DNA of 64,000 bases from Hydrangea macrophylla (lineage: Eukaryota; Streptophyta; Magnoliopsida; Cornales; Hydrangeaceae). The notes beneath the pieces are model-generated. The model searched no databases and was not told the origin of the DNA. It worked only from the letters and a program-made list of their open reading frames with translations. This document shows, piece by piece, positions 12,677-25,472 of the stretch. Numbering within the stretch: the stretch's first letter is position 1; every line of letters starts with the position of its first letter. The stretch spans positions 111,009,580 through 111,073,579 of the forward strand of contig CM066983.1 in NCBI GenBank assembly GCA_033977485.1, in the 5' to 3' direction. Position numbers and translations under genes: made by a program.

Positions 12677-13209
12677 AAGGGCACAATGGGAATGCCACAT
12701 TATTTTCAGTCAAAAATGATCACATGTGCGGGGGCAGACCCAGGAGTGTAATTCAGTGAGAGCAGGAGCTTATATGATAGTTTAGGAGCAGCACCCCGAC
12801 CCTGTTTTTTTTTTTTGGACAAACTAATCTATCACATAATTCTTTCGCAAAATTTTTGTATTATAAGCTTAATTAGTTATTTGTATTAATCACTTTGATA
12901 TTCGTGTGGAAGATTAAAAGATATTATCAGATGGTTTAATAGAGTGTAAGATATTATTATATTATATGCTTTAAGTGTATCAAACTATTTAAAAGATTAT
13001 AAGTTATTTATGGAAAAGATTAGTGTGTACAAACAAATCACATAGAATTATATTATTTCTATCCATAATAAATAAATAAATCAATAAAGTGATATTTCCT
13101 AGAATCCCTGTATAAACTTCTGCTCCAATTGAACTACACTCCTGGGTCTGCCCATGCACATGGAGTCATTTTTGGCTAGAAATAATATGACATTCCCATT
13201 GTGCCCTTG
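12677..13209. mobile_element. foldback element with hAT-like inner ends
   Basis: The outer arms (12677-12728 and 13157-13209) are imperfect inverted repeats starting GGGCACAATGGGAATG. Inside them, CGGGGGCAGACCCAGGAG and CTCCTGGGTCTGCCCATG form hAT-like ends at 12729 and 13156. The flanks CACATGTG / CACATGGA match at six of eight bases. The left arm abuts the end of the duplicated RVE exon block. Confidence 0.65.
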
Positions 13210-13341
13210 CATTTTGTGTAATTGGGTGAATTTTGCACAATTTTCAAACTCTAGGGTGTAAATTGCCAAAATTAAAACCACAAGAACCAAACTGTCATAA
13301 CCCTCAAACTATAGGGGTGTAATTTGCAATTTACCCAAAAC

Positions 13342-13530
13342 TAGGGGTGGCAATTCAGGTTCTCGTGTTATTATCGTGTCATTAATCGGGTTGTGTGCTT
13401 TGGGTTTGATTTTTAGTTTCGAGTACTATTCATCTAAAATGTAAACTATTTTAAATTAATCGTGTCATATCGTGTCGTGTTCAGGTTGTCTCTGTAAAAC
13501 GGATTGTCGTGTCAAAAATCACCACCCCTA
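13342..13530. mobile_element. short hAT MITE with CCCAAAAC duplication
   Basis: A 189-bp relative of the 9815-11030 element. It starts TAGGGGTGGCAATT and ends CACCACCCCTA. Identical 8-bp duplications CCCAAAAC lie at 13334-13341 and 13531-13538, and the termini carry CGTGTC motifs. Confidence 0.92.
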
Positions 13531-13919
13531 CCCAAAACTTTAATTCTCATAGTAGTAGGTTTAAACTCTAACGTTATACAATTTTTTTAAAAAATCTCTT
13601 AATAGAAATTTATTCCAACAAACATCTCAAATACTCTTATATATGCTTGAATTTGAGTCATCTGTAACACTTTTTGAGTTTTGAGATTGGCACCAAACTA
13701 TGATTCTTGCTTAACTTGAGAGTTGAGAGAGACTGCATCCCTTTTGCTCAAAAAACAAAACAAGGAAAAGGGAAGAAAAAAAAATCGTATCATCCAAGCA
13801 TCCCTATAAGAAACTAAAGACACCTAAACCAGTAATCAAACCAGCCATCTAATTCACCCCACCTAGAAAAATTGATTTGACAATATATACTACACAAGAC
13901 TGAGAATGGGAAACCAGCT

Positions 13920-13943
13920 CCCCCCCCCCCCCCCCCCCCCCCC
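13920..13943. repeat. poly-C tract
   Basis: An uninterrupted run of about 24 cytosines. Its length is likely to vary and to be error-prone in sequencing. Confidence 0.85.
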
Positions 13944-14262
13944 GTTTTACATATTATGAAAATGGCATTACCAATAATTGTCAACAAACATTATCCGGCG
14001 CACATCATTTGCCAGAAAACCCAAATCATACAAAAATGGATAGAAATACTTTCATTCAGCCTCTGGACATTGAAATCCCTAAAGGCTCGAAGTTTAGAGA
14101 TCCGTATTCGCTCATCTGACAAACCCGGAGTTCTTGTGGCTGCGGCTTCATGGCTTTATCCTCAAAATTATAAGACTTCACAGCACGTCGCATGAGAACG
14201 TTCAAATCTTTTCTCTTTTATTATGCTGATAAGGAAAACAAATACATTCTCATAATAACTAA

Positions 14263-14606
14263 CTAGCATTTGCCCGTGCTATGCACGGGTATCATTCAAA
14301 TATATGTGTATATTTTTTTTAAAATTTATATATATCACCCATGAAATTTGTTAAACAAAAAATTCTGAAAAAAAATAGAATATATGATGAGAGAGAGACA
14401 GTTACAATGAATGTGAGAAGTTACTGCAAAATTGTAGGAGGTTAGGAGGTTTTTTTTTTAATAACTTTTTAAATTTCATTAAATTTCAAATATATATATA
14501 TAGTCATATATATATATATACACATATATACATGGTGTAGCAATGCCATGTGGCATTCCATGTACATGGGGTTGCCATGTGGCACCTACATTTGTATTTA
14601 TATATA
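14263..14606 (-). mobile_element. Helitron-like element, copy 1 of a tandem pair
   Basis: Read on the minus strand, it ends with a short hairpin (CCCGTGC, ATA loop, GCACGGG; 14273-14289), then six bases, then CTAG, followed by T. This is the Helitron 3' signature (hairpin, CTRR, insertion before T). Its 5' side joins directly to the CTAG end of copy 2. The 344-bp body has no Rep/helicase and is non-autonomous. Confidence 0.75.
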
Positions 14607-14952
14607 CTAGCATTTGCTCGTGCTATGCACGGGTATCATTCAAATATGTGTATCTTTTTTAAAAAATTTATATATATATCACCCATGAAATTTGTTAAAA
14701 AAAAAGTATGAAAAAAATAGAATATATGATGGGAGAGAGGTAGTTACAATGAATGTGAGAGAAGTTACTGCAAAATTGTAGGAGGTTAGGAGGGTTTTTT
14801 TAATAACTTTTTAAATTTCATTAAATTTCAAATATATATATATATATATACAGTCATATATATACACATATACATGGTGTAGCAATGCCATGTGGCATTC
14901 TATGTACATGGGATTGCCATGTGACACCTACATTTGTATTTATATATATATA
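14607..14952 (-). mobile_element. Helitron-like element, copy 2 of a tandem pair
   Basis: A 346-bp element closely similar to copy 1, with the same 3' hairpin (one stem mismatch) and CTAG end. Its 5' end on the minus strand is TC preceded by A, the expected A|TC...CTAG|T arrangement. It carries the same AT-rich runs and the block GCCATGTGGCA. Confidence 0.75.
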
Positions 14953-15093
14953 GATTTGTGCTGATGAAGAAAATATACAAATACCAGTTATATCTGACCC
15001 AGTAATTGAGAAATACAGATATTATGAAACAAAAAGAGAGAAAAAGTTAAGCTAAGCAAATACTACATAACAGGTAATAAGGTGCTCAACAGT

Positions 15094-18000
15094 TCAACAT
15101 AGTTGATCACTGTTCTGATTATTTGGAATGGTTCCAGCAGCAACTTCGATAGTTTTACTATCGACTTCATACGATGACATGACATTTCTCTGCACCACCA
15201 ATAAAATCATTATGACTCAAGATAACTACCATCTTGAGGCTTCATGAATGCTAGAACACAAGAAAATACTAGATTTCTATATCAATGTTCTGAAATTCTC
15301 ATTGCAGAGCATCTCAGAAATTCATACATTCAATGAATATTTGCGTGCACGACAGTAAGTTTTTCACACACGTTAGCCTCTATTGGGGAGTCAGTCTTCT
15401 GATTTTATATCTTCCAGAGAAGGAATTCATGGATCCATCTATTGTGTTATCTATTCTGTATTTGGTCCTTGCAGCTATATTTCGTTATAAAGAGAAAGAG
15501 GTATATACCCATGAGAAGTAAATGTTATTTTATTATTCTTGACATCGTGCAGGATAAACAGGCAGATCAAGAGCAAACACCTTGAAAGAGCCAACTTTTC
15601 GGCTTTTTTTCACTTAGTTTGATGACTGAATGATCCAAAGTAGAGAAGCACATCATGGGCATTCCTCTTGGCTTTCCCCATTGATTCTAAAGTGACATCC
15701 ACAAGGACGTTCACCGTTCATAAGGATTTATCATCAGTACTGCGCGTCAAATACCCAAATCTTTTCTTCCAAAGTGATTATACAAGCCGAAAATAAGCTA
15801 CAACAAACAAGGGTTATATCTCGTAAGTTGGGAGTCAAGTCTAATACTCCAAAATTTCAAGGTGGGACCTCACGAGATTTATAATATTACAAAAACATGG
15901 AGATTGGATGAAGTCATAATTCAGGACCAATTGATTCTACCCAATTATTTTCCAGATAATACTCCACCCATTGCGTTAAGCCTTGGACATAATCTAGACA
16001 TGATTGTCACTGGTATAGACAATCTCCACCGTTGGAGGCTTCCCAGTTCCTAATGTGCATTCATCATTGGGTGAAAAGTAGTTGTTCTACTGTGTCACAA
16101 CTTTGACATGTTTATTGCTGTTTATGCCCCAGCCCCTAAGCATAAAACACCATACACAAGATAGTCCATCATATGTATAGAAAAATACATAGGAACATAA
16201 CCTACAAGAGTGCACCCCATGAAGAATATATGTATTTGTACAATCGAACCCTACGTAATCGTTCCAAGGTTCCTGGTGTTTCACTAGAATTTACTGTTTT
16301 AGTTGCAGCAGCTAGCAAGGCTTGTTATGAACACACATGCACAAAAGAGCGAGGGGGGCAAAACATCTCTATTTCAATGTATCTTTCACCAGTTATATAG
16401 TCCAAGTTTGGAATATGTATTCTTCACAGAGGTAAAACATGTCTATATCGAATGACTACGCAGTCAAAAACTTATTCACGGTTGAGAACAGTCATATTAG
16501 CCATTAAATCACAATAGGAACTAGATAAAACTTGGTAAGACAAGAATTTAGGCATAGAGGGCCTAGGCAGAGTAAATCGCAGTCCAGTGCTAATGGATTC
16601 CAAAAGTTCCGAAAAAAGGTATAGTTTCCCCATTTTCAACTCAGCCAAGTACAGAGAATGAGAAAAGTGATGCTTAGAATATAACCATAGCCTCTACAAA
16701 TAAAGAGCTATAAGAAGAATTCTCAATAATATTAAAGGAGAAGAATTTGAAACTTACAATTGGCTCAAAATCAGAGCTAGACAAGTTGACGGTGAGGTTT
16801 GTCATCAGCAACAAAACCTACAAATCCCAAAAAATAGACATGAAAATATTTATTGCCACGAGACTTCCTTCCTATGAAATTTATGAAATTAATTAGTATC
16901 AACTAAGTGGGAAATAAAGGTAAACAATCAATAGAGAGGAAACTTAAGTGATTCAAGTCAAAGACGTCGCATCTGTCAATATGCTTGTAAATGCAAGAAA
17001 AGAGGAAAAGACATATCAAAGTCAATAAATGTCATGGCACTCAACCACAATTCATATAACACATTTCCATGGCATTCAATCAACAAAAGTACATTTCATT
17101 TGTCATTAATCCGTACTCACGCGGTCTGTACGGAATGGCATGCATTCTCCCCAATTGTAATTACACTATCCCCTTCATTTTCAACTTATTTTAAAGATGC
17201 ATTATAATACAATTCTTACTTTTTCAAAAAGTAAGTTACTCGCTTTCGCTTTTAAGTTGGAGATGTGTGGGATGTCCCATTTCAAGAATCCCCTTTGAAA
17301 AGCCAATGTACTTAAGCTACACACTTTCCAGTTTTACCCTTTATTATATAAAACCCTCTCACTTTTCATTTGTGACATTGAATTTTCAACTTAAAAGTTA
17401 GGCAATTATGGAAAGTCAATAATTTACACAACAATCAAAAAGGGAAATATATATATATATATATATATAGATATAGGTCCAAAGTAGTTGGAATTCCCAA
17501 AAGGACTCTTAATTTGGGACAGATGGAGTATTAGCAATTATCCACCATATATAACCAAGTTGGTTCCTTACAAAGTTCTTAAATATTGTGATTTTTAACT
17601 TACTAGAGAGAAGCACGACACTTTACACAACCAGAAATTCACATCTAGAAAGATGTGGCAAGTTAATTGGATATCATTCTAAAACGGAGGAGCATTAATT
17701 GGTATTCTAGTCTCTACTATTGCCACCACCAACTCATTCTGGAAGAAAATTCCCATCACCTTAGTTAGTTTGTAGAACAATTTCCTACACAAGGTGATGA
17801 TGGCGATAGTCCGAGCACACCATGCTTGTGCTCCTCCCATAGACAAATGATCTGCTATGTTATTCTATCAAATTTGGTTTCCAGCCGCTAGCCAAAAATA
17901 TAAGGGCTCCATCCGAATTACTCTAACATGATAAAGATATAAATTTTCATCCACACTATCAGACTTGTCAAAAAACATCCATACACACATTATCACATAA

Positions 18001-21000
18001 AGTAAGGAAATTATAGCAATTTTCTAGAAAAGGACACAGGTAGCAACATAAAGTTCCAATTAACTCACAGTTTCAAAATTAATGGGATCCATTTCCTTGA
18101 GCTTCTGTACATGACCTTTAGTGTCTGGATCAAAAACACTCCCAATGAAGCTATAAACTTCAGCAAAATCTGGTATTCCTGCAAAACGTAAGCAAAGTGA
18201 CACACTGTACACCAATGTTTTGCAGTTGCACGAGACAAGTAACTAAAAAAGCATTGAAGTTCATTAATTTTAAGTAACTGAATAGATAATTTTTAAAAAA
18301 AAAAAAAAAAAACCTAACACCAACAAGGTTATAACTATTATTTTTGAAAAGGTCTGTGTCAGCCCAAATTGTTAGATTTGGATCCAGTATGTAAGGAAGG
18401 AAATTCACATGTTGAAATAAAAAATAAAAAAAATTTAAAAAGTTACTGAATACACTACCTCGAGTTACTTAACTAGAAAAATGAATATTAACACATCTTG
18501 GAGACACATTAAAAATCTCAAAGGCAAAAGTAACATATGTAGCCCCTTCGAAATCATGTTTATCAAAGAACCATTGCTGAGTGCTGACCTAATGATTCAC
18601 ATTGTTTATTATTTTGATTTATGGTGTCCCCGTATCCTTTCTGCACCAAGCAGGAAGAAGGAAGTAAAGCTAATGGCTGAGAAAGCTGACATTTTGAATT
18701 CAAAATGGTGAATTATCTTTATTTCGAATCTTGAGTTTAACCATTCTAAATCCCCATCTTATAGTCTGCATCACACTCTAATCATGACTACATTAATAGT
18801 CCATAACAACATGGTTTTTTCTTCATTGGCTGCTATATAGCTCATGTTGGGCCACATGATTAGCTGGCATGGTTAATCCTGCTCTTCTGTGTTTGGTGGT
18901 TGTCTCTTTCCTGGATGGATTAGGAATATCCGTTAATTGGTTGTCCCAACAGATCACCATATTGAACCCCACTTATTCAAATTGTTTGGGCCTTCAACAT
19001 CATTTACACATTTGGGCTTATGATTAATTTTATCTGCCAATACATCTGAAACCAGCATTTGCTCATAATTGTAAATGCTTTTACAATAACATTGTCTCTT
19101 ATTGCTGAATCTTGTCATATAATATCTAAAACTGAGCGTAGCAGACTAGCTGTAGACAACTTAAGCTCGCAACAGACCACTGGTTTTTGGATGAACTTAG
19201 GTGGCTGAATAGTGGTTAAAGATATAAAATGCATTGTAAACAAAGGCAAGAGGGGTATAAATGGACCAAGTCACTACAAGGGAAGAGCTTCTTACATGCA
19301 TGATGATAAAAGCATGCACTCGGAATATCCTGAATGCGTGTGGTATGCCACTGAACAAAAAGAGGAAGGACAATCGAATTTCCAGGAAAAATCCTTACGG
19401 AAAACATGTATTTAGGTGGATGGGGGATGCGTGCCGCATCCCAACGTTACAACTAGACCAAGTAAAATAAAAGTGGATGACATGCAAATCAGTTACAAGT
19501 ATCCAATGCACATAACAAGAGTGAATATTAAGTAAACTAATAAATGTGTGCCACAAGCTGACCACTGTAAAAGTAAAACAAGGATATGATATGACCAAGT
19601 TAAGCTACTAACTGACCAAGGAAGAATGACGTAACGTAGAATACTACCATGAAGGACAGAACCTTGTTTCCCCTGCTTTGATAACTCAGAAGTTGCTAGT
19701 GTTCTACTCGAGCTTCCAATACCGCTGATACTGCAATTATTAATCCCCGCTGCCCCCTCTGATGCAATATCAGTTGAATCAGTGACGATGTATACCATAA
19801 TAAGTGCAGGAAAGCTCCATTTGACTACAAATCTTGCATATATATGAGCATATAAGAAATAAAATTAAAAACCAAAACAACTAAAAAATAATGCATGCCT
19901 TCAACTCCTTGAAAACTGTAGTCATCTTGGGACGGTATAATCCCACTTGGGGAAGTGTTTATTAGGATGGAAGTGTCATCCCATGGAGGATATCCGGGTG
20001 CAAGGGAATTCAGTGAAGAATGAAAAGCCATGGAAGCTTGTAGTGGCACTAAAACTGCGAATTTTCCAAGAAATAGCACGTCAGAATGACCGTAATTCAA
20101 TTAAAATCCTCAGGAAAAACGTGTTTTATTGTCACATGGAGACAAACCGTTTTTTGGTGCCTTTTGTGGGTAAGGATGAGCAGCTTTCCGCTTGGGACGA
20201 GGTGGTGGCACATGTGCTATTGCCCCATTCTTTTGGACCTTTAAAAAGTATTTCTGAGCATGACTCCGTATCTGCAAAGGAGTTTTTCAGAAAAGAATAA
20301 CAAAAATTTGCATTGTATAGCTGTCAAAGCTTGATATTTATTGTTGGACAAGGGTGGAGCCAGGAATGCGCACTTGGGGGGGGCTGAGTTTTTACTGGCT
20401 TGGGTTTAGTATAAATTAGGGCTCACGGGGGCCCCCGAGGAAAATTGTTTTGGGTCTATTCAACCATATTTTTGGGGAGAATTTCTATGTCAGAACAATT
20501 ACATATTTTTGGGGAGATTTTTTAGCTGTTTTTTAGAATTGAGTCGTTTGGCGCTTTCAATTTCCATTCCTTGTAGTAGATCTTGATATTCTTTATTGAA
20601 ATCCGTGACTAAATTGATAGTTTAGGGTGAGTTGAATTAGAAATAGTGGTGCAATATGTTCATTTACATAGTCCATTTCGTAAAAACTAAAAATTAGAGG
20701 GGTGAATATGCAAATTAAGTTCATTTGCAGGGGCCAAAACATATAATACCCAAACATTTAGAGGCAAAATCAGAGTTCTTACAAAATTTGGGAGGTGGCC
20801 TTCATGTGCCACAGGTTGGACCCTTTCTTTAACAGCTTAAGTTTTTGAAGTAAGTGGTGGCTTAACATTGTTAGAGCCTTGTTTAAATCTCCATACCCAT
20901 TCTGGTTTGCATATTGCACTTCGTTGTTTGTCTCCATTATGATGGAGTTTGGATTGTTGCCTCTCCATATTGGAGACAGGGTCGAACGTGGGGAGGGTGT

Positions 21001-22392
21001 TAATGCTTCATATTCATTACAAGGCTCATTCTCTAACAGCTTACGCTTTTGGAGAAAGTGGTGGCTTAACAATTGCAAATCTAAGAAGTTTTTCAGAACT
21101 GGAATCAGAAAATTGAGAAGTCTAAAGATAAGGAATCGCACATAATACAAAAATGCAAGTCGTTAAGTGGAACTTCTTTTTTTGGAAGGTTTTGTCATCT
21201 GGGAAACAATCTTGGTAAAGAAGAATCTGTAATGGAAAGCAAGGGAAGCACAACACAGGCGAAGCCGCAATAGGGCAGAAAATGTACCTGAATCACAGTC
21301 TTTGAACCAACAAAGTCTTCAATTTTCTTCCAGTCCCGGTCAAACCTGAATTAACCAGAGGAGATGAAAGAGGGGGAGTTTAAAAAAAAGGTTTCGACCC
21401 CTTTTGATACAATGATATATACATTAAAAACAATCTTTTAGGACCAAAAAAACACAAAAAGGTGATCGGGCAGTTTGAAGATTTAAGACAGTGCAATAAC
21501 AGCTAAACCTATAACATCATTGTCATCCTATATAAGAAGGTACAAAAGCCCAAATTAGTCACAGCAATCAAACTTCTGACACTAAATTGAGCCTAATATC
21601 GCTGATAAGCTCCCAAAAAATGAATGCTAAGCGGATACCAATTTATCCTAATCGTACTTTATCAGACCTAATGTGTTGTCACAAGTAATGCAATTTGATT
21701 TTTTTTTTTTTTTTTTTTAAATACCACAGCACCTCCAATAGGGACATTTAATCTAACCTCCGAAAACCTAATTGAGCAGAGTCAGTTCAACTCAACAGAT
21801 TGTAAGGAACAATTTGGTTATATATACATTAATCCTGTTACAGTGTTACTACTACATCTTGATCTGTCTTAAGATTCTTAAACCTAAATATCTAAACATC
21901 CTAAATTTAGAGTATCAGGAAAGTGTAAAATCTTTTACCACCAACATAATAGTCCCATATACCAAAACCCTCTCCGAATGAGTAAAATCTTAATCACTTT
22001 AAACAAAATGACTATTTTGAAATCTAGCAACAGAATTAATTTTAAAAAAACTGATAGATGCTTTACCCAATAAATACAGAAGTGAGAATCGATAACTCAA
22101 AAACAACTACCTAAATATGTGAGAATTGAGATTAATACTTAGTACTTATAAAGAAAGAAAGAAAATAAGAAAATTGAAGTAGTGATTGAGGGGTGAGATT
22201 GAAAAGAGAGGAGGGGGCGAATTAAGAACTTAACAGTTGGAGAGCTTCGAGGAACTTGTCGTGCTCTTCTTCAGTCCAGCTCTCTCTGGACTTGGTTATG
22301 GTGTAGGGCTTTCTCACCTTCTTCCCTGACCCATCGGCTGGGGTTGAGTTCGCCATGGATTGAATTTGTGGGCTTGAAGAAGTTGAATTCAT
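15094..22392 (-). CDS. RVE8: REVEILLE-type MYB-like transcription factor (RVE4/6/8 clade), eight exons
   Basis: Probable nuclear clock factor. Arabidopsis RVE4/6/8 bind evening elements and activate afternoon and evening genes. CDS exons on the minus strand: 22392-22235, 21345-21288, 20271-20148, 20054-19899, 19758-19648, 18178-18069, 16817-16758 and 15189-15094. They total 873 nt and give 290 residues plus stop; all junctions keep frame. The single MYB repeat spans about residues 28-87, with [20 protein letters not shown] followed by [19 protein letters not shown] and the SHAQKYF motif (75-81). A proline-rich [20 protein letters not shown] block follows. The C-terminal LCL region (about 204-259) has [28 protein letters not shown] and [12 protein letters not shown]. 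The donor after exon 4 is GC rather than GT. Introns carry MITE and LTR remnants. The ATG at 22392 is the first in frame; a second lies 12 codons on. RVE8 rather than RVE4 or RVE6 is a judgement. Confidence 0.93.
16570..16845 (-). repeat. parent block of the RVE exon-7 duplication
   Basis: About 275 bp, including exon 7 and both flanking intron edges, is repeated at about 12400-12674 with only scattered differences. The two copies are in the same orientation, 4.17 kb apart. Confidence 0.85.
17265..17528. mobile_element. decayed Stowaway-like MITE in RVE intron 6
   Basis: The right end TTAATTTGGGACAGATGGAG followed by TA matches the intact element at 58945-59195, and internal blocks match it in reverse order. 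The left end is degraded, and a TA microsatellite lies inside. It sits in an intron of the RVE8-like gene. Confidence 0.6.
20340..21150. mobile_element. TE fragments in RVE intron 2
   Basis: CAAGGGTGGAGCCAGGAATG at about 20349 resembles a hAT terminus. The stretch at 20815-21080 contains two copies of a TTAACAGCTTAAG / CTAACAGCTTACG phrase and GTGGTGGCTTAACA, typical of LTR-derived sequence read on the minus strand. Boundaries are unclear. It lies between coding exons 2 and 3. Confidence 0.35.
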
Positions 22393-22419
22393 GGTGGTGA
22401 ACGCATGGACGCTTACTAT

Positions 22420-22420
<1 letters not shown>

Positions 22421-22453
<33 letters not shown>
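22421..22453. repeat. (GA)n microsatellite in RVE 5' region
   Basis: About 33 bases of AG repeat, 28 bases upstream of the RVE start codon and probably in its 5' UTR (CT-rich in the transcript). Confidence 0.85.
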
Positions 22454-22456
<3 letters not shown>

Positions 22457-23600
22457 GTCTATTCGCGGGGTCGGGTTGTTTAGTGTGTGCGACAGCTATA
22501 GAGACCGTTCAATTAATAGTTTAAGATGAAAATGATTTACTGCGGCGATCTAATCGGGAAGCTTCTTATTCCTTTTTTTCTAATCGGGTAGCTTCTCTTT
22601 TCTTTTCTTTTTTTCTTCTTATATCTTATTCTGTTTTTGGTCGTATATAATGGCAACGAGTTAGTGATTTGTGCTTTGGAGTGTGTGTCAGTGTGTGGGA
22701 AGGTGAAGTGAGAAAAATATTACTCCTGCTTGTTCTATCCATTCTTGACAACATGTAAAATTCAATTGTACTGTTTACTTGATGAATAAAGATTGGGATA
22801 TACTCAAAGATATAATTTTTGTGACACAACTTAAAAGATGTGTTTATATTTCTCATGTGATTCCACAGTGACACAGGAGAGAGAAATACGCATCTCTTGG
22901 ATTGTGTCTTTGGGTGTGTCCCAAGACATGTATTCGGGGTCTGCGCTTCATCCTTCTCTGATACAATGATGTCAGTAAATTTTACAAAAAAAAAAGGCAA
23001 TAAATTTCAGACCACAGAGGACAGGTGGAGAAATTTGTCCTCACTTCCCAAAAAAATACAAATAAGTAAAATTTTTTATGATAATCCAAAGTGAGTATAG
23101 TTCGCTTTAGAGGTGTAAATTGGTTTGTTTGGTCAGTTTTAGAGTATGTTTAACACCGATCAACGAGGTTTAGGTTCGTCAATTTTTTTCTTTATTCTCA
23201 GTTTTGGTCCATTTTTAGGTAATGTGCCTCTTTAAATAAACCGACTGTTAGATCGATTTGGTTGGTCGTTTATGGCTTCACGGCTTTTTCTTAAGCCCCT
23301 GCTTGTTTGGCGACAGAATTAGTTTTACGGTTAGTTTTTACATTACTTGTTCTTGTATTTACGGTTTGTTTTACGGTTAGAACAAAACACTAATTGATTT
23401 TTTTATTGAAAAACATTATAACACATCCTATTGGTTTTGAACGTATCATAAATCCTAGTAATTTTGGTATTAAAATCACAAATTCGAGCGGATTATAGTT
23501 CAATTGGCATAGTCTCTTTCTTCCCAGTGGGTGAGATCAGGGATTTTAGTTGCTTGCCCCTCAATTATTCTTCAGTCAGAATGAGTGGCCCTTGTTGGCC
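22454..23600. other. RVE upstream region, no gene seen
   Basis: Probable promoter of the minus-strand RVE8-like gene. No exact evening element AAAATATCT was found by eye on either strand, and no other gene is supported. A TE edge follows at 23601. Confidence 0.4.
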
Positions 23601-24525
23601 TTTGTTGTCACGACCCATCCCGCTAATACGCGGAGATGGACACAAGCACGCCACCAAGGCTCAACCAATTCCCTTAAAGTAAAATAGCAGCGGAAAACAT
23701 AAGTAAAATCCTTTAAAATCAGAGTTATAAAAAGTTTTACCCAATTGGAAAAGTTCCAAGTTAACTGAAGACCTGAAGCAGAGAGAAAGAAAAGTTTCCC
23801 AGCCCTGTCCAGTCGACTGTGTCGCGGACTCAGTCGACTGGGGCCTCAAATTTTCAGTCGAATAGTGCCTTGTCCAGTCGAATGGCCACTATGCATGCAG
23901 AATGTGGTGTTTTCGTGCAAGAAACAGTCGCTTGAAAAACCCATCCAGTCGACTGGAGCCTTCGAAATCAGAAAGAACTAACTCAAGAACACAGAGGACC
24001 AGTCGACTGAAACACTGACCAGTCGACTGATTTCTCTCAACAATGCCCAATTCTGCAGCATTCAAACACCAAGGATCTCCCAATTCTTGATAACAACACG
24101 ATCATAATCCACAATTCAAACATATAAACAAACATGTTTACTAGGGATTACAAGTACTAATCCAACCCGTAACAAGATTCGATTACAACATATCACAAAT
24201 TCCAATTCTTATTACATGTTGGAATGAAAAACAAAAGTATAAACAAGACATTCCCCGGCGTTCCTCGACCTCACTCCCCACGCTTCTTCTTTCCTCGCCT
24301 CTTATCACCTGCAATGGCTTAAATCTCCACTGCTCAGCTATATGCTGAGTGCACAATTCTAAATGTATGCTTATATGACAAGCCATGGTTTTAAACATCT
24401 AAAACACATAGAAATAGTCTCTAGGGTGAGTGGTACGCATTCATCCGGTAAATGAAACCGATGCCGTCGAAGGTACACCTCTCCCACGTATCTCGTACAC
24501 TAGTTAGGCCTTCTTCCATACCGAG

Positions 24526-24966
24526 TAGGGGTGGGCAAATAGTTCAGTTAACCGAAATTCAAACCGAACCGAACTAAAATTTCAATTCAGTTCAGTTAAT
24601 TCGGTTAAAATATTCTGTTCAGTTTAAAACCGAACTATAATTTTTAATTCAGTTCGATTTTCGGTAGAAAAAGTTCAAACCGAACCGAACCGAAAAAACG
24701 AAATTATATAATACATATATATATATATAGCTTTTAAGAGTTAAAACCCTATCTTTTTCATTTCATATTCTCTTCTCTGCCGCTGTGCCGCACACCCCCA
24801 GCAGCCAACAGGTCCTCACCACCGAACAGGCCAACCGATGACCTCCTACCGCCGACAAGTCGCCGACGCCCTGGGCTCTGAGCCTCTAAGTCTCTAACCA
24901 TTCATCTCTTATCCCTATTGGCCCCTCATAGCCACCACACGCAGCTGCCTCTTTTCTTTCCTGTGA

Positions 24967-25019
<53 letters not shown>

Positions 25020-25472
25020 TATATTTGTATCTATACATATATATATAGCCTCCGTTTGTTTTTTTTTCTTCTGCCTCTTCACTCTTCAGTTTTATACACA
25101 CAAAAGAATGTCATCATTTACATTTTACACATTATCCACCTCGTATATGATAGTTTACTCCATATATGTATAATGGATCAAAGATCTTGAATTGTTGACT
25201 GTCATCACTTTAAATTATTATTATTTCTTTGGTATGGGATTTTAAATATTTTAAGGGTTATAGTATGATATAATGGCTTGTGAACAACCAAAAGGGTAAA
25301 CAAAAAATTGAAAAAATGAAAAAATATTTCAGTAACCGAAATAAAAAACCGAACTAAACCGATCATTTCAGTCACCGAACCGAAATAACCGAAATATAAT
25401 TCAGTTCAGTTTCAGTTCTAATTTCTCCAAACCAAACCGAACAAAATCGAACCGACCGAATGCCCACCCCTA
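24526..25472. mobile_element. hAT-type element with CCGAACCGAA repeats
   Basis: Ends TAGGGGTGGGCA and TGCCCACCCCTA are perfect inverted repeats. They are flanked by ATACCGAG (24518-24525) and ATACCAAG (25473-25480). Subterminal CCGAAC/GTTCGG motifs are abundant on both sides. The centre has a (TC)n run (about 24970-25009) and no transposase. It is inserted in the outer type A LTR. Confidence 0.9.

Noticed and set aside
14040..14195. Minus-strand frame with RRAVKSYNFEDKAMKPQPQE as a possible extra exon
   Set aside because: Looks protein-like, but no family was recognised, no matching acceptor was clear, and it lies beyond the RVE stop codon.
20815..21150. Frame of about 120 codons on the minus strand inside RVE intron 2
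   Set aside because: It crosses repeated LTR-like phrases and has no recognised domain.
15094..22392. CCA1/LHY or RVE1/RVE2 identity for the MYB gene
   Set aside because: The C-terminal LCL region and the [17 protein letters not shown] block point to the RVE4/6/8 group.
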